From NCBI GenBank assembly GCA_030323305.1, contig CP106741.1, forward strand, positions 3,719,501 through 3,783,500: DNA of 64,000 nucleotides, read 5' to 3'. The DNA comes from Paenibacillus sp. CC-CFT747. GTDB taxonomy: Bacteria > Bacillota > Bacilli > Paenibacillales > NBRC-103111. Shown in pieces: positions 46,704-56,674 of this stretch. The stretch's first letter is position 1. Each line of letters opens with the position of its first letter. The position numbers were made by a program, and so were the translations under genes. The notes under the pieces are model-generated. The model saw nothing but the letters and a program-made list of their open reading frames with translations, ran no database searches and was not told the DNA's origin.

Positions 46704-47709
46704 GAGAGTCGTTCGATATTTTACAAGCCGTCGTGAGGACGGATCAGCGATGTGTGCTGGCGACCATCGTCCGGGTGGAGGGCTCGTCTTACCGGAAGGC
46801 GGGGACTTCCATGCTGTTCTGCGAAGATGGCCGGCGGATCGGGCTCCTGAGTGCCGGCTGTCTGGAAGATGACCTCGCCGGGCGTGCGGACGAACTGTTT
46901 GCGAGGCGGGAGGAATTCGAGCGGGGGATTCCCGGCTCTTGGAGTATGATATGCGTCCGGAGGATGATCTGGGGTGGGGAAGCGGAGCCGGCTGCAGCGG
47001 GATTCTGGAGGTGCTGGTGGAACCGGTTCCTACCCGGCTGCGCGAGTGCCTGCGGAACTTGCTGGCGGAATTGGAGCAGGGACGACGGGTAGCGGCCATC
47101 CGCAGGCTGGACGGGGAAGGCGCTGCGGCCGAATACCGCTTTTTCCCGGACAGCGGATCAAGCCGCTTACTCGGCAAAGGAGGGAGCGCCCGTAATAAGC
47201 ATATCCACGGTATTCGCTACTTCCGTAAAATTTGGGAGCCCCGCCCCCGTTTATTTGTGATCGGCGCCGGTCCCGATGCCCGTCCGCTCGCAGCGATGGC
47301 GGCCGGTGTGGGCTTCTCGGTGACCGTAATCGACCGGAGGCCTGCCTTCTGTTCTAAACGGTACTTTCCCGACGCCCATCTCTGCCTCTTGGGTGGTCCG
47401 GAAGACGGGTTGCCGGAAAGGGAGTTGGCTGCCCAGGATTATGTTGTGGTGATGACGCATCACTTTGAAACCGATCGGGAATGGCTGAGGCGTCTGCTTG
47501 AAACAAACATTCGTTACCTGGGGCTGCTGGGTCCCCGAAAACGAGCGTCCCGTCTGCTGGCTGGAGGAGACATTCCCCCGAGGCTTAGGACCCCGGTCGG
47601 CTTGGCTATCGGAGCGGAAGGCCCGGAGGAGATTGCCGTGAGTGTGCTGGCGGATCTTATCCGCGTTTACCGGGATAAAGCGGTACCGGGGGTGGAGCAG
47701 CAATGGTGA
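46700..47709 (+). CDS. xdhC: XdhC-family molybdenum-cofactor insertion factor (frameshifted)
   Basis: Chaperone that prepares and inserts sulfurated molybdenum cofactor into the hydroxylase; about 336 residues repaired. ATG 46700 overlaps the previous stop. The N-terminal domain has VRVEGSSYRKAGTSML and LSAGCLEDDL. The C-terminal Rossmann domain reads LFVIGAGPDARPLAAMAAGV with YLGLLGPRKRASRLL. One G missing from GCGGGGGATTCC near 46927 splits it; repaired, the join reads GDSRLLEYDMRPEDDLGWG. Equivalent to pucA in the Bacillus cluster. Confidence 0.9.
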
Positions 47710-48394
47710 GGGATCGGGGAAGGGTTTTCGGAGTTTTTCTTGCCGCCGGCAGGAGCCGCCGGATGGGGAGACCCAAACTGGAGCTCCCGTTCCGGGAAGG
47801 CACGCTGGGCAGCACAGCGTTGGCCGCCGCGTGCGGCTCCGCTTTGGACGGGATCTTTGTCATCACGGGTGATACGGCCGCACCAGCCTGGCTTCCGCAG
47901 GATTGGGCGGCGGGTCCGGATCGAAGCCGGGTGCATATGGTTCCCTGCAAGGATGCGGAGCATGGGCAGGCCTTCTCCCTGCGCTGCGGAGTGGAGGCAG
48001 CCCTTCGGCATGGCGCGGAGGCGGTCGTCGTGCTCTTGGGGGATCAGCCTCTTCTTACGTCCTCCGCGATTAACCGTCTGCTCGACGAATACCATGGACT
48101 CTCGGATGAGAAGGGAAGGCCTGCCTTCATCGCCGCAAGCCGGGCAGGGGAAGGGTGCCGCAGCCGCCGGTCCTGTTGGACTCCGTCCTGTTCCCTGAGC
48201 TTATGCGGCTGACCGGAGACGCAGGCGCCCGCCGGCTGCTTCGAGGTTCGTTCGCGGAGCAGGGCAAAATCATCCGTTTCCCGGAGACTGAGCTTTTCTT
48301 CGATATTGATACGCCGGAGTGCTATGACGATCTCCTTCAAAGAACGGCTCTTTCCGGAGGGGAAGGAGAAGGGGAAAACAGGAGGAAGACGTGA
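47703..48394 (+). CDS. MocA-like molybdenum cofactor cytidylyltransferase (frameshifted)
   Basis: Nucleotidyltransferase that makes molybdopterin cytosine dinucleotide, about 230 residues repaired. ATG 47703 overlaps the xdhC end by 7 bases. The nucleotide-binding motif LAAGRSRRMGRPKLELPF opens the protein, and VVVLLGDQPLLTSSAINRLL is the metal-binding region. One G missing from GGGAAGGGTGCC near 48150 splits it; repaired, it reads GEGVPQPPVLLDSVLFPEL and ends with FDIDTPECYDDLLQ. Corresponds to pucB. Confidence 0.87.
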
Positions 48395-49406
48395 GCGGCA
48401 TCCCGGCCCAAAGCCGAGGAGAAAAATTAGCTTCCAAGGTGGAGCCATCCGCCCCGGGAAGAGACACGGGCGAAGCATGCGCCGGTCCCGAACCCTGTGG
48501 TTGGATCGAGGCGGGCACCTGCCGGCTCCAATGCGTAATGGCTCCCGCTAAGCCGCGCATGGTCTGCGCCCAGACCTGCCTCTCATCCGGCGGGATAGAA
48601 CCGGATAACGACCACTCCTCCAAATTTCGAATCATGCCGGACAAGCGGTCATGCCCGGTACGAAGGGTTTCGAACTGCTGCTTCAGGTCGCCCAGCCGCT
48701 CTTTCGAGCGCTTTGACCAGGGATTAAATTGAAGGCTCTTGGCCGCCTTGTGGACAGCCTGATCGGTCCGGCGCATTTCCTTCAATAGCCCCTGCAAACT
48801 CCGGCGCCACGCTTGCTCACGGTCAGAGGAACAACCTGTTTGGATCCACGCTGAAGTACTTTCATAGGCCGAAGCCAGATGATCCGCCAGCTTTGTTACG
48901 GCTTGTCCGGCTTTCTGCGTGTAATCGGGCGGCACCATGTATTGGAGCAGCACTCCGGCGGCCGCACCGATGAGAGTATCGCGGATCCGATCCCAAGCAT
49001 AGCTGGTGGTATGGTTTTCAAATATCAGCACGAGCAGGATGCTCATCGCCACTTGATGCAGGACCGGGTCCTTCAGCTTGAATGCTCTAGCGGTCCCTGT
49101 CCCTGCGAAGATCAACAACCCGATGCTCCACCAGTGGATGCCCAAGTGGCGGGCAACGGCGGCCGTCAACAATACGCCGATGACCGTTCCGAGAATCCGC
49201 TGGTAGGCGTGGCGAAGCGAACCGGCGATCGTGGTTTGGATCACAAGAATGACGGTGATCGGCGCCAAATAAGGATGAGCGGAACCTGCCAGCCGTGCCG
49301 CTTCCCAGGAAAGTGCGGAGGCGGCAGCGGACTTCCAGACGATTCCCGTATTTTGCAGAAAGGAGTAAATCCCGCGTTCACGCAGAGGGCATCGCTCCAA
49401 ATCCAT
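48270..49406 (-). CDS. FUSC/aromatic-acid-exporter-family membrane protein
   Basis: 378-codon frame on the minus strand. Residues ~20-150 hold several membrane helices with the ArAE pattern (TVILVIQTTIAGSLRHAYQR, ILGTVIGVLLTAAVA). The cytoplasmic half (~165-320) is helical and charged. The final ~42 codons run antisense through the end of the MocA-like gene and do not look natural, so the true C-terminus is probably earlier or shifted by one base. Its position facing the molybdenum hydroxylase operon suggests efflux of an aromatic product, which is an inference only. Confidence 0.75.
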   Translation of the reverse strand: MDLERCPLRERGIYSFLQNTGIVWKSAAASALSWEAARLAGSAHPYLAPITVILVIQTTIAGSLRHAYQRILGTVIGVLLTAAVARHLGIHWWSIGLLIFAGTGTARAFKLKDPVLHQVAMSILLVLIFENHTTSYAWDRIRDTLIGAAAGVLLQYMVPPDYTQKAGQAVTKLADHLASAYESTSAWIQTGCSSDREQAWRRSLQGLLKEMRRTDQAVHKAAKSLQFNPWSKRSKERLGDLKQQFETLRTGHDRLSGMIRNLEEWSLSGSIPPDERQVWAQTMRGLAGAITHWSRQVPASIQPQGSGPAHASPVSLPGADGSTLEANFSPRLWAGMPLTSSSCFPLLLPLRKEPFFEGDRHSTPAYQYRRKAQSPGNG

Positions 49407-49550
49407 AGTGTTTGGGTATCTTCCGTATTATGGAATAACTCCGGTTTCTTTATTCGCCGGTTGAAAGCCTTATATTCATTTTCAACGTGTTCTAGTATGA
49501 TGAGATTCAGAAGATAATCCGGTATAAGGAGAAACGTTGGAGAATGCAGG

Positions 49551-49598
49551 AAAAACATAAAAATCAAGCTCCCCGCCGGGCTTGATTTTTATGTTTTT
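49551..49598. terminator. Bidirectional terminator, perfect 19-bp stem
   Basis: Bases 49551-49569 and 49580-49598 are perfect inverse complements with A-rich and T-rich outer halves around the loop TCCCCGCCGG. It lies between the FUSC gene and the second sensor kinase gene. Its placement upstream of both genes shows that it blocks transcription into each of them, perhaps from unseen units. Confidence 0.8.
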
Positions 49599-49705
49599 CT
49601 GAATGGGGCGCCTGAAATTACCCAGTTTTTTAAGAATTTCCCTTTTTCCTGGTTATTTCTGATAATGGCGGCCGGAAGGATAATAGATAGGGAGTGGCCT
49701 GACGT

Positions 49706-51465
49706 ATGAATTTTTTCTCCATCAAAAAGCTGATTTCACCTAGTGTAAGCATTCAAGGGAAAATTTTTGTTGCCTTTACTTTGGTTACCCTGCTCGGGAT
49801 CGTGGCCGTGACAAGCATCGTTTATCTGTATATGAGAGAAACGGTGAAACACAATGCCTTTACTTCCGTTACGGACAGCATACGGCAGGCGGACGAATCC
49901 TTGAATCTCCGGTTGGAAGAAATCAGCCGATTGAATACGGTTGTCGTAACCAATAGCACCGTCCTGGCTACCCTGCAAAGCCATACCGAGGAGCCCAGCT
50001 ACGAGTGGTTCCAAGAGCAGAAGCGGATCGAGGAGTTTCTGTCAGCCGTAATCGCTTACAAGCCTTATATTTCTAGGATTTCCGTTATTGGAATGAACGG
50101 AAAGGTTTTTTACGTTGGCTCCCCTTGGCTCGATAAGAGAATAATCCAGGCTCCGATGATGCAGTATTTTCTGCAGAATGGCTCGGGACATGCCTATTAT
50201 CATCAACCGGGCAGCAGTTCGATCGTAACCGGCCGTGAGATTCGATATAACCGGGAGACAATCGGCATGGTGATGTTCGATCTCAATGACGATTTTATTA
50301 AGAAGATCTACGATGTTAAACCAACATCAGACAGTATGCTGTACGTGGCAGACGAGAAGAATGAATTTATTTATGAGCCGCGAGCCAGCCTTGTGGACAA
50401 GGAAACGGTCTTGAAACTAAACCAGGAGCTGGCCGGATCGAGTGCTTCGGTTGAGAGAGTGATTAATGGAAAAAGCTACCTTGCGGTAAGCCGGAAATCG
50501 GATTATACCGGATGGTCTACGCTGGCGCTGATCCCCATGAAATCGCTGTTAACGGAAACGGTACGGATTCGCAATCTATTGGCTGAAGTGTCCATTATCG
50601 TGTTTATCCTTATCGTCATCGGCACCTTGCAGGTTTCCTCAAGAATAACCAAAAATATACGAATGCTGAGGTCCATGATGATGCGGGTGATGGACGGCAA
50701 TTTGACGCCCCCGGCCACCGTCATTCATTCCAAGGATGAAATCGGGCAGCTCTATCTAGCCTTCAAAAGGATGGTAGAGGAGGTAAATCGTCTGCTTGAA
50801 GGGATCCGGACAACGGAGAGGGAGAAACGGGAAGCGGAACTCGCTGTCCTGCAGGCTCAAATCCGCCCCCATTTTCTTTACAACACGCTGAACACCGTCA
50901 AGTATCTGGCCAAACTGAACGGGGTACCGAATATTGTGGAGGTATCCGAATCCTTAATTGAACTTATGCGCGGCGTGCTGGGAAATTCAAATGAATATCT
51001 TTCGCTGCAGGACGAACTGCAGTATGTCAGCAGCTACGTAACGATTGAAAAGTATAAATATGTGGAACCCATTCAGTTGAACATCGAAATAGAAAGGGAA
51101 GAACTGCTGCGGTGCCGTGTTTTAAAGCTCATGCTGCAGCCCATTGTGGAAAACGCCATTATTCATGGAATCGCTTCCTCGGAGCATGGGGGAGTGGTGG
51201 AGATCCGCATCTATGAGCAGCTCCATGAACTCAGAATTGAAGTCAAGGATTACGGCAAGGGCATGTCCGAGGAGCAGATCGAGGCTCTTTTTGCAGGGGG
51301 AACAGCCAGAACGGCAGCCGCTTCAGCGGAATGGGGGTGCGTAATGTGCATGAACGCATCGTCCGGGTATATGGAGAGCCTTACGGAGTGTCGGTTTGCA
51401 GCGAACCGGGTACGTTTACCAACGTGCTGATCCGGTTCCCTTTGCTGCTGGAGAAGGAGGAATGA
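49706..51465 (+). CDS. YesM-type sensor histidine kinase (3' frameshift)
   Basis: Membrane sensor kinase, about 586 residues repaired. Membrane helices near residues 20-42 and ~290-312 flank an extracellular Cache-like sensor. A HAMP segment follows, then LQAQIRPHFLYNTLNTVKY with the phospho-accepting His near 392, and the N-box LQPIVENAIIHGI. One G missing from GCAGGGGGAACAGCC near 51296 shifts the frame; repaired, it restores the G-box SRFSGMGVRNVHERI and ends LLLEKEE at 51465. The frame before repair runs to 51430. Partner of the regulator starting 4 bases later. Confidence 0.9.
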
Positions 51466-51468
51466 TAA

Positions 51469-53072
51469 ATGTTTCAAGTATTGTTGGTTGACGATGAAGC
51501 CTTGGCCCGTAACGACGTCAAAAGCATGCTGGACTTCGAAAGCCATGGGTTCACCATATGCGGGGAAGCGAACAGCGGGTCGATGGCTCTTTCCATGATG
51601 GAGCGGCTGACCCCGCATATTGTCATTCTGGATGTGAGCATGCCGGTCATGAACGGGGTGGAATTGAGCCGCCTGATCCGGGATCAATTTCCCCGGGTGA
51701 AGATGATCATGCTCAGCAGCTATGACGATTATGATTATGTCCGGACTTGCCTGATGAACGGGGCTATGGATTATTTGCTCAAGCATCGGTTGAACCCGGA
51801 TTCCCTACTCGCGCTTCTGAATAAAGCGGTACAAAATTTGCGGCACGAGGACCAGGAGCAGGAGGCGCGCAGAGTCCATACCCAAATGATTGAGCAGCTC
51901 AGTCCCGTTATTCATCGCGAGTACGTAGCGAACTTAGCCAGAGATCCGCAAGCAGCCGGAGAAGAGCTGCATGCTTACGCGCGGGAGAATAAGCTTTATC
52001 CGGATTCCGAGAATTATGGAGCCGCCGCCGTACAGCTCGTTCCTTTTTTGCTATTGACGGAAACGCTTACCGACGTACAGAAGAACCGGCTGGTGCAGCA
52101 GGCGGCCGATGTCATGCAGATGGCGATCGGCGACATTCAGAGGCGAACCGTAGCCTATGTGGGAGAGGGGCGCTATATTGTCCTTTTTCTTCGGCGGATC
52201 GAAGTGAGCACACGGCAGCCTCCCAAATGAAGCAAGCGATGAGCAGCCTTTCCCATTCCCTTGAGAAGTTCCTTAATTTAAAATGCGTCCACACGGCAGG
52301 GCCGCTATGCGGAAGCTTGAAGCAGCTTGGAGACAGCTACAGCAAGGCCAACCAGGCCATGAATGACAGGCTCCATCAAGGGTCAAATACACCCGTGAGG
52401 AGAGAGTCTTTGGCTATGGAAGAGCAGAAGCAGCTGCTGCTTTCTTTGGAGCAGCTAAATGAAGAAAGAATGAACCGCATCCTTTCCACCCTTTTTGCTT
52501 CGCTGCAGGGTTATCCCGTCTACTCCATGACGGTGCAAATCATCGTAAGTGAGATGCTGCATATGGTGGAAATGCTCTGGAAACGACATTTCCCTCACGC
52601 TTCCAAGGAGGACAATAAGCTATTTCCTTCCCGGAATGACCTTGGCCGAATGGGAAGCTTGGCCGAACTGGAGCAATGGCTGCTGCACTACTGCGCATGT
52701 CTGATGGAGGAGCTTAAGAAACAGCATGCCGGAGGACCTTATTCGCGCCATATTTCGAAAGCCACTCAATTTATTGCGGACCACTATGCTTCCAACATAT
52801 CTTTGGAACTCGTAGCGGGTGAATTGAATCTTAACCCTTCCTACCTAAGCCGGTTGTTCAAAGAGGAAACCCAAATGACGTTCACTGAGTATTTAAACCA
52901 CGTTCGCATTAAATCCAGCTGTCTGCTCATGGAATCCGGCTCCTATGCTTTGAAAGAAGTCAGCAGCCAGGTCGGCTTTTTTAACTATACTTACTTTTTT
53001 AAAGTTTTTAAGCTGATAACCGGTATTACACCGCAGGCTTACATGGATAGCCGGAAACAGTCAAATAAGTAG
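51469..53072 (+). CDS. YesN-type response regulator with AraC DNA-binding domain (frameshifted)
   Basis: About 534 residues repaired. The receiver has DD8-9, Asp55 (VILDVSMPVMNG), Ser83/84 and Lys105 (DYLLKHRL). One T missing from GTCCTTTTTCTTCGG near 52190 breaks the linker; repaired, it reads FSSADRSEHTAASQMKQAM. The AraC domain holds VAGELNLNPSYLSRLFKEET and VSSQVGFFNYTYFFKVFKLI, ending GITPQAYMDSRKQ. It should activate the arabinoside operon downstream. Confidence 0.92.
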
Positions 53073-53117
53073 AATGGAAAGTCAAATATTTGGAATCACC
53101 GAAAGACGAACCTTTTT

Positions 53118-53123
53118 TATAAT
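53118..53123 (+). promoter_or_regulatory. Candidate -10 box of the arabinoside operon
   Basis: TATAAT lies 64 bases before the binding-protein ATG. No good -35 is seen, in keeping with activation by the YesN regulator next door. Confidence 0.45.
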
Positions 53124-53186
53124 AAATGCAACCGACAGAAAACGCTTACTTTCTGGTGGGGTCCAATCGAACGGAGGAACAAGAAA

Positions 53187-54764
53187 ATGAAAAAAAATTG
53201 GGGGACGGTAGTGCTTTCCACCTTGGTCGTTTCGGGCATGTCGCTTACCGCATGCAGTACGAACAAGGAGGAAAAGCCAAGCTCTACGGCAGATGCCGCG
53301 ACAAATGGTATTTCAGCGAATGGTTTTCCCATTGTCAAAGAACCGATCAAGTTAAAGATGTTCACCAGAATTGCACCAACCAATGGGCCGTTTAAGGATA
53401 TGCCGGTGTTCCAGGAATACGAAAAAAAGAGCAATATTCAGGTTGAATTTTTGGAGGCGCCAACGGACGGTTTCAATGAGAAGAAGAATCTGTTGTTTGC
53501 CTCGAACGAGCTTCCCGATGCCTTGTACCGCTCCGGTCTTACTCCCTTAGAAGCGATTCGCTATGGTTCGGCCGGTCAATTAATTCCACTGGAGAAGCTT
53601 ATTGATACCTACGCTCCCAACCTGAAAAAGCTGATGGATACCTATCCCGAGATTCGTTCGGCGATTACAACGCCCGAAGGCCATATTTATGCCATCCCGG
53701 GAATCGTGACCGTGGGCTCAGCCAGAACCGATAAAAAATGGATGAATCAAGCCTGGCTGAAGAAACTGAACCTTAAGGAGCCGGAGACGACGGACGACCT
53801 GTACGAAGTGCTGAAAGCTTTCCGGGACAAAGATCCGAATGGCAACGGCAAGCCGGACGAGATCCCTATGACGGCCCGTAACGGCTTGAGCATCGTCCCG
53901 ATCATGGGCGGCTCGTTTGGACTCGATTTCCAATTGGGTTATAACATCAACCTGGAGAATGACAAGGTTAATATTTGGATGGGAAATGACCGGAACAAAG
54001 AATTGTTGATGTACCTGAATAAGCTGTATTCGGAAAAGCTGCTCGATCAAGAGCTGTTCTCCCAGAAGGAAGCTCAATATTTGGCCAAGCAAGGGACAGG
54101 CAACACCGGCTTCTTCTTTGATCAGACGAACAATCCGATGCTGGATACGAAAGTGAATGATCAATATATCGGGATAGCCCCGCTCAAGGGACCGCACGGC
54201 GACAGATTGCAGCTGGCTGCTCCGGTACCAAGGGATTTTGGAGCCTTTGCCATCACCTCGGTAAATAAACATCCGGAAGCCACGATGCGTTGGATCGACT
54301 ATTTCTTCGGCGACGAAGGCTCCACCTTATTGCGGTTCGGCCGTCAAGGAGAGAACTATGAGCTTCGCGATGGGATTCCTTATTACACGGACGCCTTCCT
54401 TGCGACGGGCAATCAATCCAAAATTACCCCATACGCCGGAGGCGGAGCGCCGCATCTGATCAGCGAGAAGGTAGCTTCCTACATCAATCCGCCGCAGGTT
54501 CAGGAGGCTCAAAAGAAACTCGATCCGTACATGCCGAAGATCCGCTACGCGGCCCCTATGTTCGATGAGCAAACGGCTCAAAAAATCAACGTGCTGCGCA
54601 ACGATATCGACAAATACTACGAGGAGCAGAGCACCAAGTTCATTGCAGGCGCGCTCTCCTTCGATAAGTGGGATGAGTTTCAGTCCACATTGAAGAAAAT
54701 GAAAATTGACGAGCTGCAAAAGCTGTACCAGGACGCTTACGACAACCTCAAAAAGCAAAAATAA
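53187..54764 (+). CDS. Extracellular sugar-binding lipoprotein (LplA-like)
   Basis: 525-residue lipoprotein. ATG 53187 follows GGAGGAAC. The signal peptide ends in a lipobox (MSLTAC). The long type-1 sugar-binding fold (FRDKDPNGNGKPDEIPMT calcium-like loop, repeated aromatic segments) matches Paenibacillus oligosaccharide binders. First gene of a seven-gene set that continues beyond the window. Intact. Confidence 0.92.
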   Translation: MKKNWGTVVLSTLVVSGMSLTACSTNKEEKPSSTADAATNGISANGFPIVKEPIKLKMFTRIAPTNGPFKDMPVFQEYEKKSNIQVEFLEAPTDGFNEKKNLLFASNELPDALYRSGLTPLEAIRYGSAGQLIPLEKLIDTYAPNLKKLMDTYPEIRSAITTPEGHIYAIPGIVTVGSARTDKKWMNQAWLKKLNLKEPETTDDLYEVLKAFRDKDPNGNGKPDEIPMTARNGLSIVPIMGGSFGLDFQLGYNINLENDKVNIWMGNDRNKELLMYLNKLYSEKLLDQELFSQKEAQYLAKQGTGNTGFFFDQTNNPMLDTKVNDQYIGIAPLKGPHGDRLQLAAPVPRDFGAFAITSVNKHPEATMRWIDYFFGDEGSTLLRFGRQGENYELRDGIPYYTDAFLATGNQSKITPYAGGGAPHLISEKVASYINPPQVQEAQKKLDPYMPKIRYAAPMFDEQTAQKINVLRNDIDKYYEEQSTKFIAGALSFDKWDEFQSTLKKMKIDELQKLYQDAYDNLKKQK

Positions 54765-54791
54765 GACCCCATGATGGTTGGAGGTTTATAG

Positions 54792-55742
54792 ATGAAAAGT
54801 ACAGCAATTCCGGTGGACGCTGCGCCTCGATCCAAATCGAGGCGTCTCTTTAAATCCATTGTCAGTCGTTACGATCTCTACGTTATGCTGCTTCTCCCCA
54901 TCGTATGGTACCTTGTGTTCCATTATGGACCTTTGTACGGTTTGCAAATCGCCTTCAAAAATTTCAGTCCGGCCAAGGGCATCCTGGCGAGCCCATGGGT
55001 GGGATTGGAGCATTTTCAGCGTTTTGTCGAATCCTATTACTTCTGGAGATTGCTCTGGAATACCGTATCGATCAATTTGTTTTCCTTGTTGTTTGCCTTT
55101 CCGATTCCGATCCTATTGGCTTTGCTTATCAACGAGATTCGGAGCAAAACGTTCAGCAAGATCGTACAAAACGTGACCTATATCCCACACTTTATTTCCG
55201 TCGTCGTCATGGTGGGCATGCTGATGTTGTTCCTATCTCCGAGGGGAGGTCCGGCGAACTCGATCCTCCAGGCCTTCGGCGCAGCACCGGTTCGTTTTCT
55301 GGATTCGGCGGCATGGTTTAAAACCATCTTCATCGGTTCCAACATATGGCAGAACATGGGGTGGCAATCCATCATCTACATTGCGGCCCTGAGCGGAGTG
55401 AATCCGCAGCTGTACGAAGCGGCCAAAATGGATGGGGCCGGCCGGCTCAAGCGCATCTGGCATGTGTCCCTTCCGGGCATACTCCCGGTCATCGTCATCC
55501 TGCTTATTCTGGATGTCGGCCATTTTATGAATGTCGGCTTTGAGAAAATTCTCTTAATGCAAAATAATCTCAATATAGAATCAAGCGATGTCATCTCTAC
55601 TTTCGTCTATACGACCGGTATTCTCAAAGGGGAATACAGCTATACAGCGGCCATCGGTTTGTTTAACTCCGTTATTAACTTGGTGCTGCTGGTTCTGGTA
55701 AATCGCTTTGCCCGTAAAAAGGCCGAGACAAGCTTATGGTGA
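54792..55742 (+). CDS. Carbohydrate ABC permease, LplB type
   Basis: 316 residues with six membrane segments. ATG 54792 follows GGAGG. The EAA loop is LYEAAKMDGAGRLKR, followed by HVSLPGILPVI. The tail ends FARKKAETSLW, the usual LplB end. Partner of the LplC gene, 14 bases downstream. Confidence 0.93.
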   Translation: MKSTAIPVDAAPRSKSRRLFKSIVSRYDLYVMLLLPIVWYLVFHYGPLYGLQIAFKNFSPAKGILASPWVGLEHFQRFVESYYFWRLLWNTVSINLFSLLFAFPIPILLALLINEIRSKTFSKIVQNVTYIPHFISVVVMVGMLMLFLSPRGGPANSILQAFGAAPVRFLDSAAWFKTIFIGSNIWQNMGWQSIIYIAALSGVNPQLYEAAKMDGAGRLKRIWHVSLPGILPVIVILLILDVGHFMNVGFEKILLMQNNLNIESSDVISTFVYTTGILKGEYSYTAAIGLFNSVINLVLLVLVNRFARKKAETSLW

Positions 55743-55756
55743 GGAGGGGCCAGTCG

Positions 55757-56650
55757 ATGGGGAAACAAGCAATCAAGAAAAGGAAGTCGGACGAACAACG
55801 ATTCGATGCGGTCGTCAACGTGTTGGCCGTTCTTATTTTAATCGTGGTGCTGTACCCGCTGATCTTCATTGTCAGCGCTTCCTTCAGTGATCCTGCACTC
55901 GTCTTGAACGGCGAAGTGTATCTTCTGCCTAAACACATTACTTTGGAAGCCTATAAGAACGTTTTTCAGAACCAGAAAATATGGAATGGCTATGGCAACA
56001 CCATTATCTATACGACCGTCGGCACAGCGATCAATTTGTTGATGACGACTTTAGCGGCCTACCCGCTTTCCAGACGAGACCTGCCCGGGCGGGGAGTCAT
56101 TATGTTCTTTATTACGCTGACGATGTTTTTCAGCGGGGGTCTTATTCCGTCGTATCTCCTCGTGAAAAGCTTGGGAATGGTGAATACGATGTGGGCGCTC
56201 ATCATTCCGGGCGCCATTGCCACCTACAATCTGATCGTCATGAGAACCTATTTTCAATCCAGCATCCCTTGGGAGATTCAAGAAGCGGCTCATATCGACG
56301 GGTGCTCGAACTGGAAACTGCTTACCCATGTGATCTTGCCCTTGTCCAAGCCGATTTTGGCGGTGATGGTCCTGTTCTATGCCGTAGGTCACTGGAATTC
56401 CTACTTCAATGCGCTGATCTATATTCGCACCAAGGAGCTCTACCCGCTGCAGCTCGTCCTGCGTGAAGTACTCCTCGTCAGTCAGGCGGATGCGGTTGAC
56501 AGCAGTGTCGGAATGGAATCCAAGATTCTGCTGGCCGAAAGCGTCAAATATGTCGTCATCATTATTTCCAGCTTGCCGGTGCTGGTGATGTATCCGTTTG
56601 TGCAAAGGCATTTCGTGAAGGGCGTCATGATCGGCTCGTTAAAAGGATAA
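55757..56650 (+). CDS. Carbohydrate ABC permease, LplC type
   Basis: 297 residues. ATG 55757 follows GAGGAGGGG, which overlaps the LplB stop region; an in-frame start at 55736 lies inside the previous gene. EAA loop EIQEAAHIDGCSNWK and tail RHFVKGVMIGSLKG. It completes the importer; no ATPase is present, as usual for the family, which shares MsmX-type ATPases encoded elsewhere. Confidence 0.93.
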   Translation: MGKQAIKKRKSDEQRFDAVVNVLAVLILIVVLYPLIFIVSASFSDPALVLNGEVYLLPKHITLEAYKNVFQNQKIWNGYGNTIIYTTVGTAINLLMTTLAAYPLSRRDLPGRGVIMFFITLTMFFSGGLIPSYLLVKSLGMVNTMWALIIPGAIATYNLIVMRTYFQSSIPWEIQEAAHIDGCSNWKLLTHVILPLSKPILAVMVLFYAVGHWNSYFNALIYIRTKELYPLQLVLREVLLVSQADAVDSSVGMESKILLAESVKYVVIIISSLPVLVMYPFVQRHFVKGVMIGSLKG

Positions 56651-56674
56651 CGGAGGGAAGGAAGGTTTGCGCAT

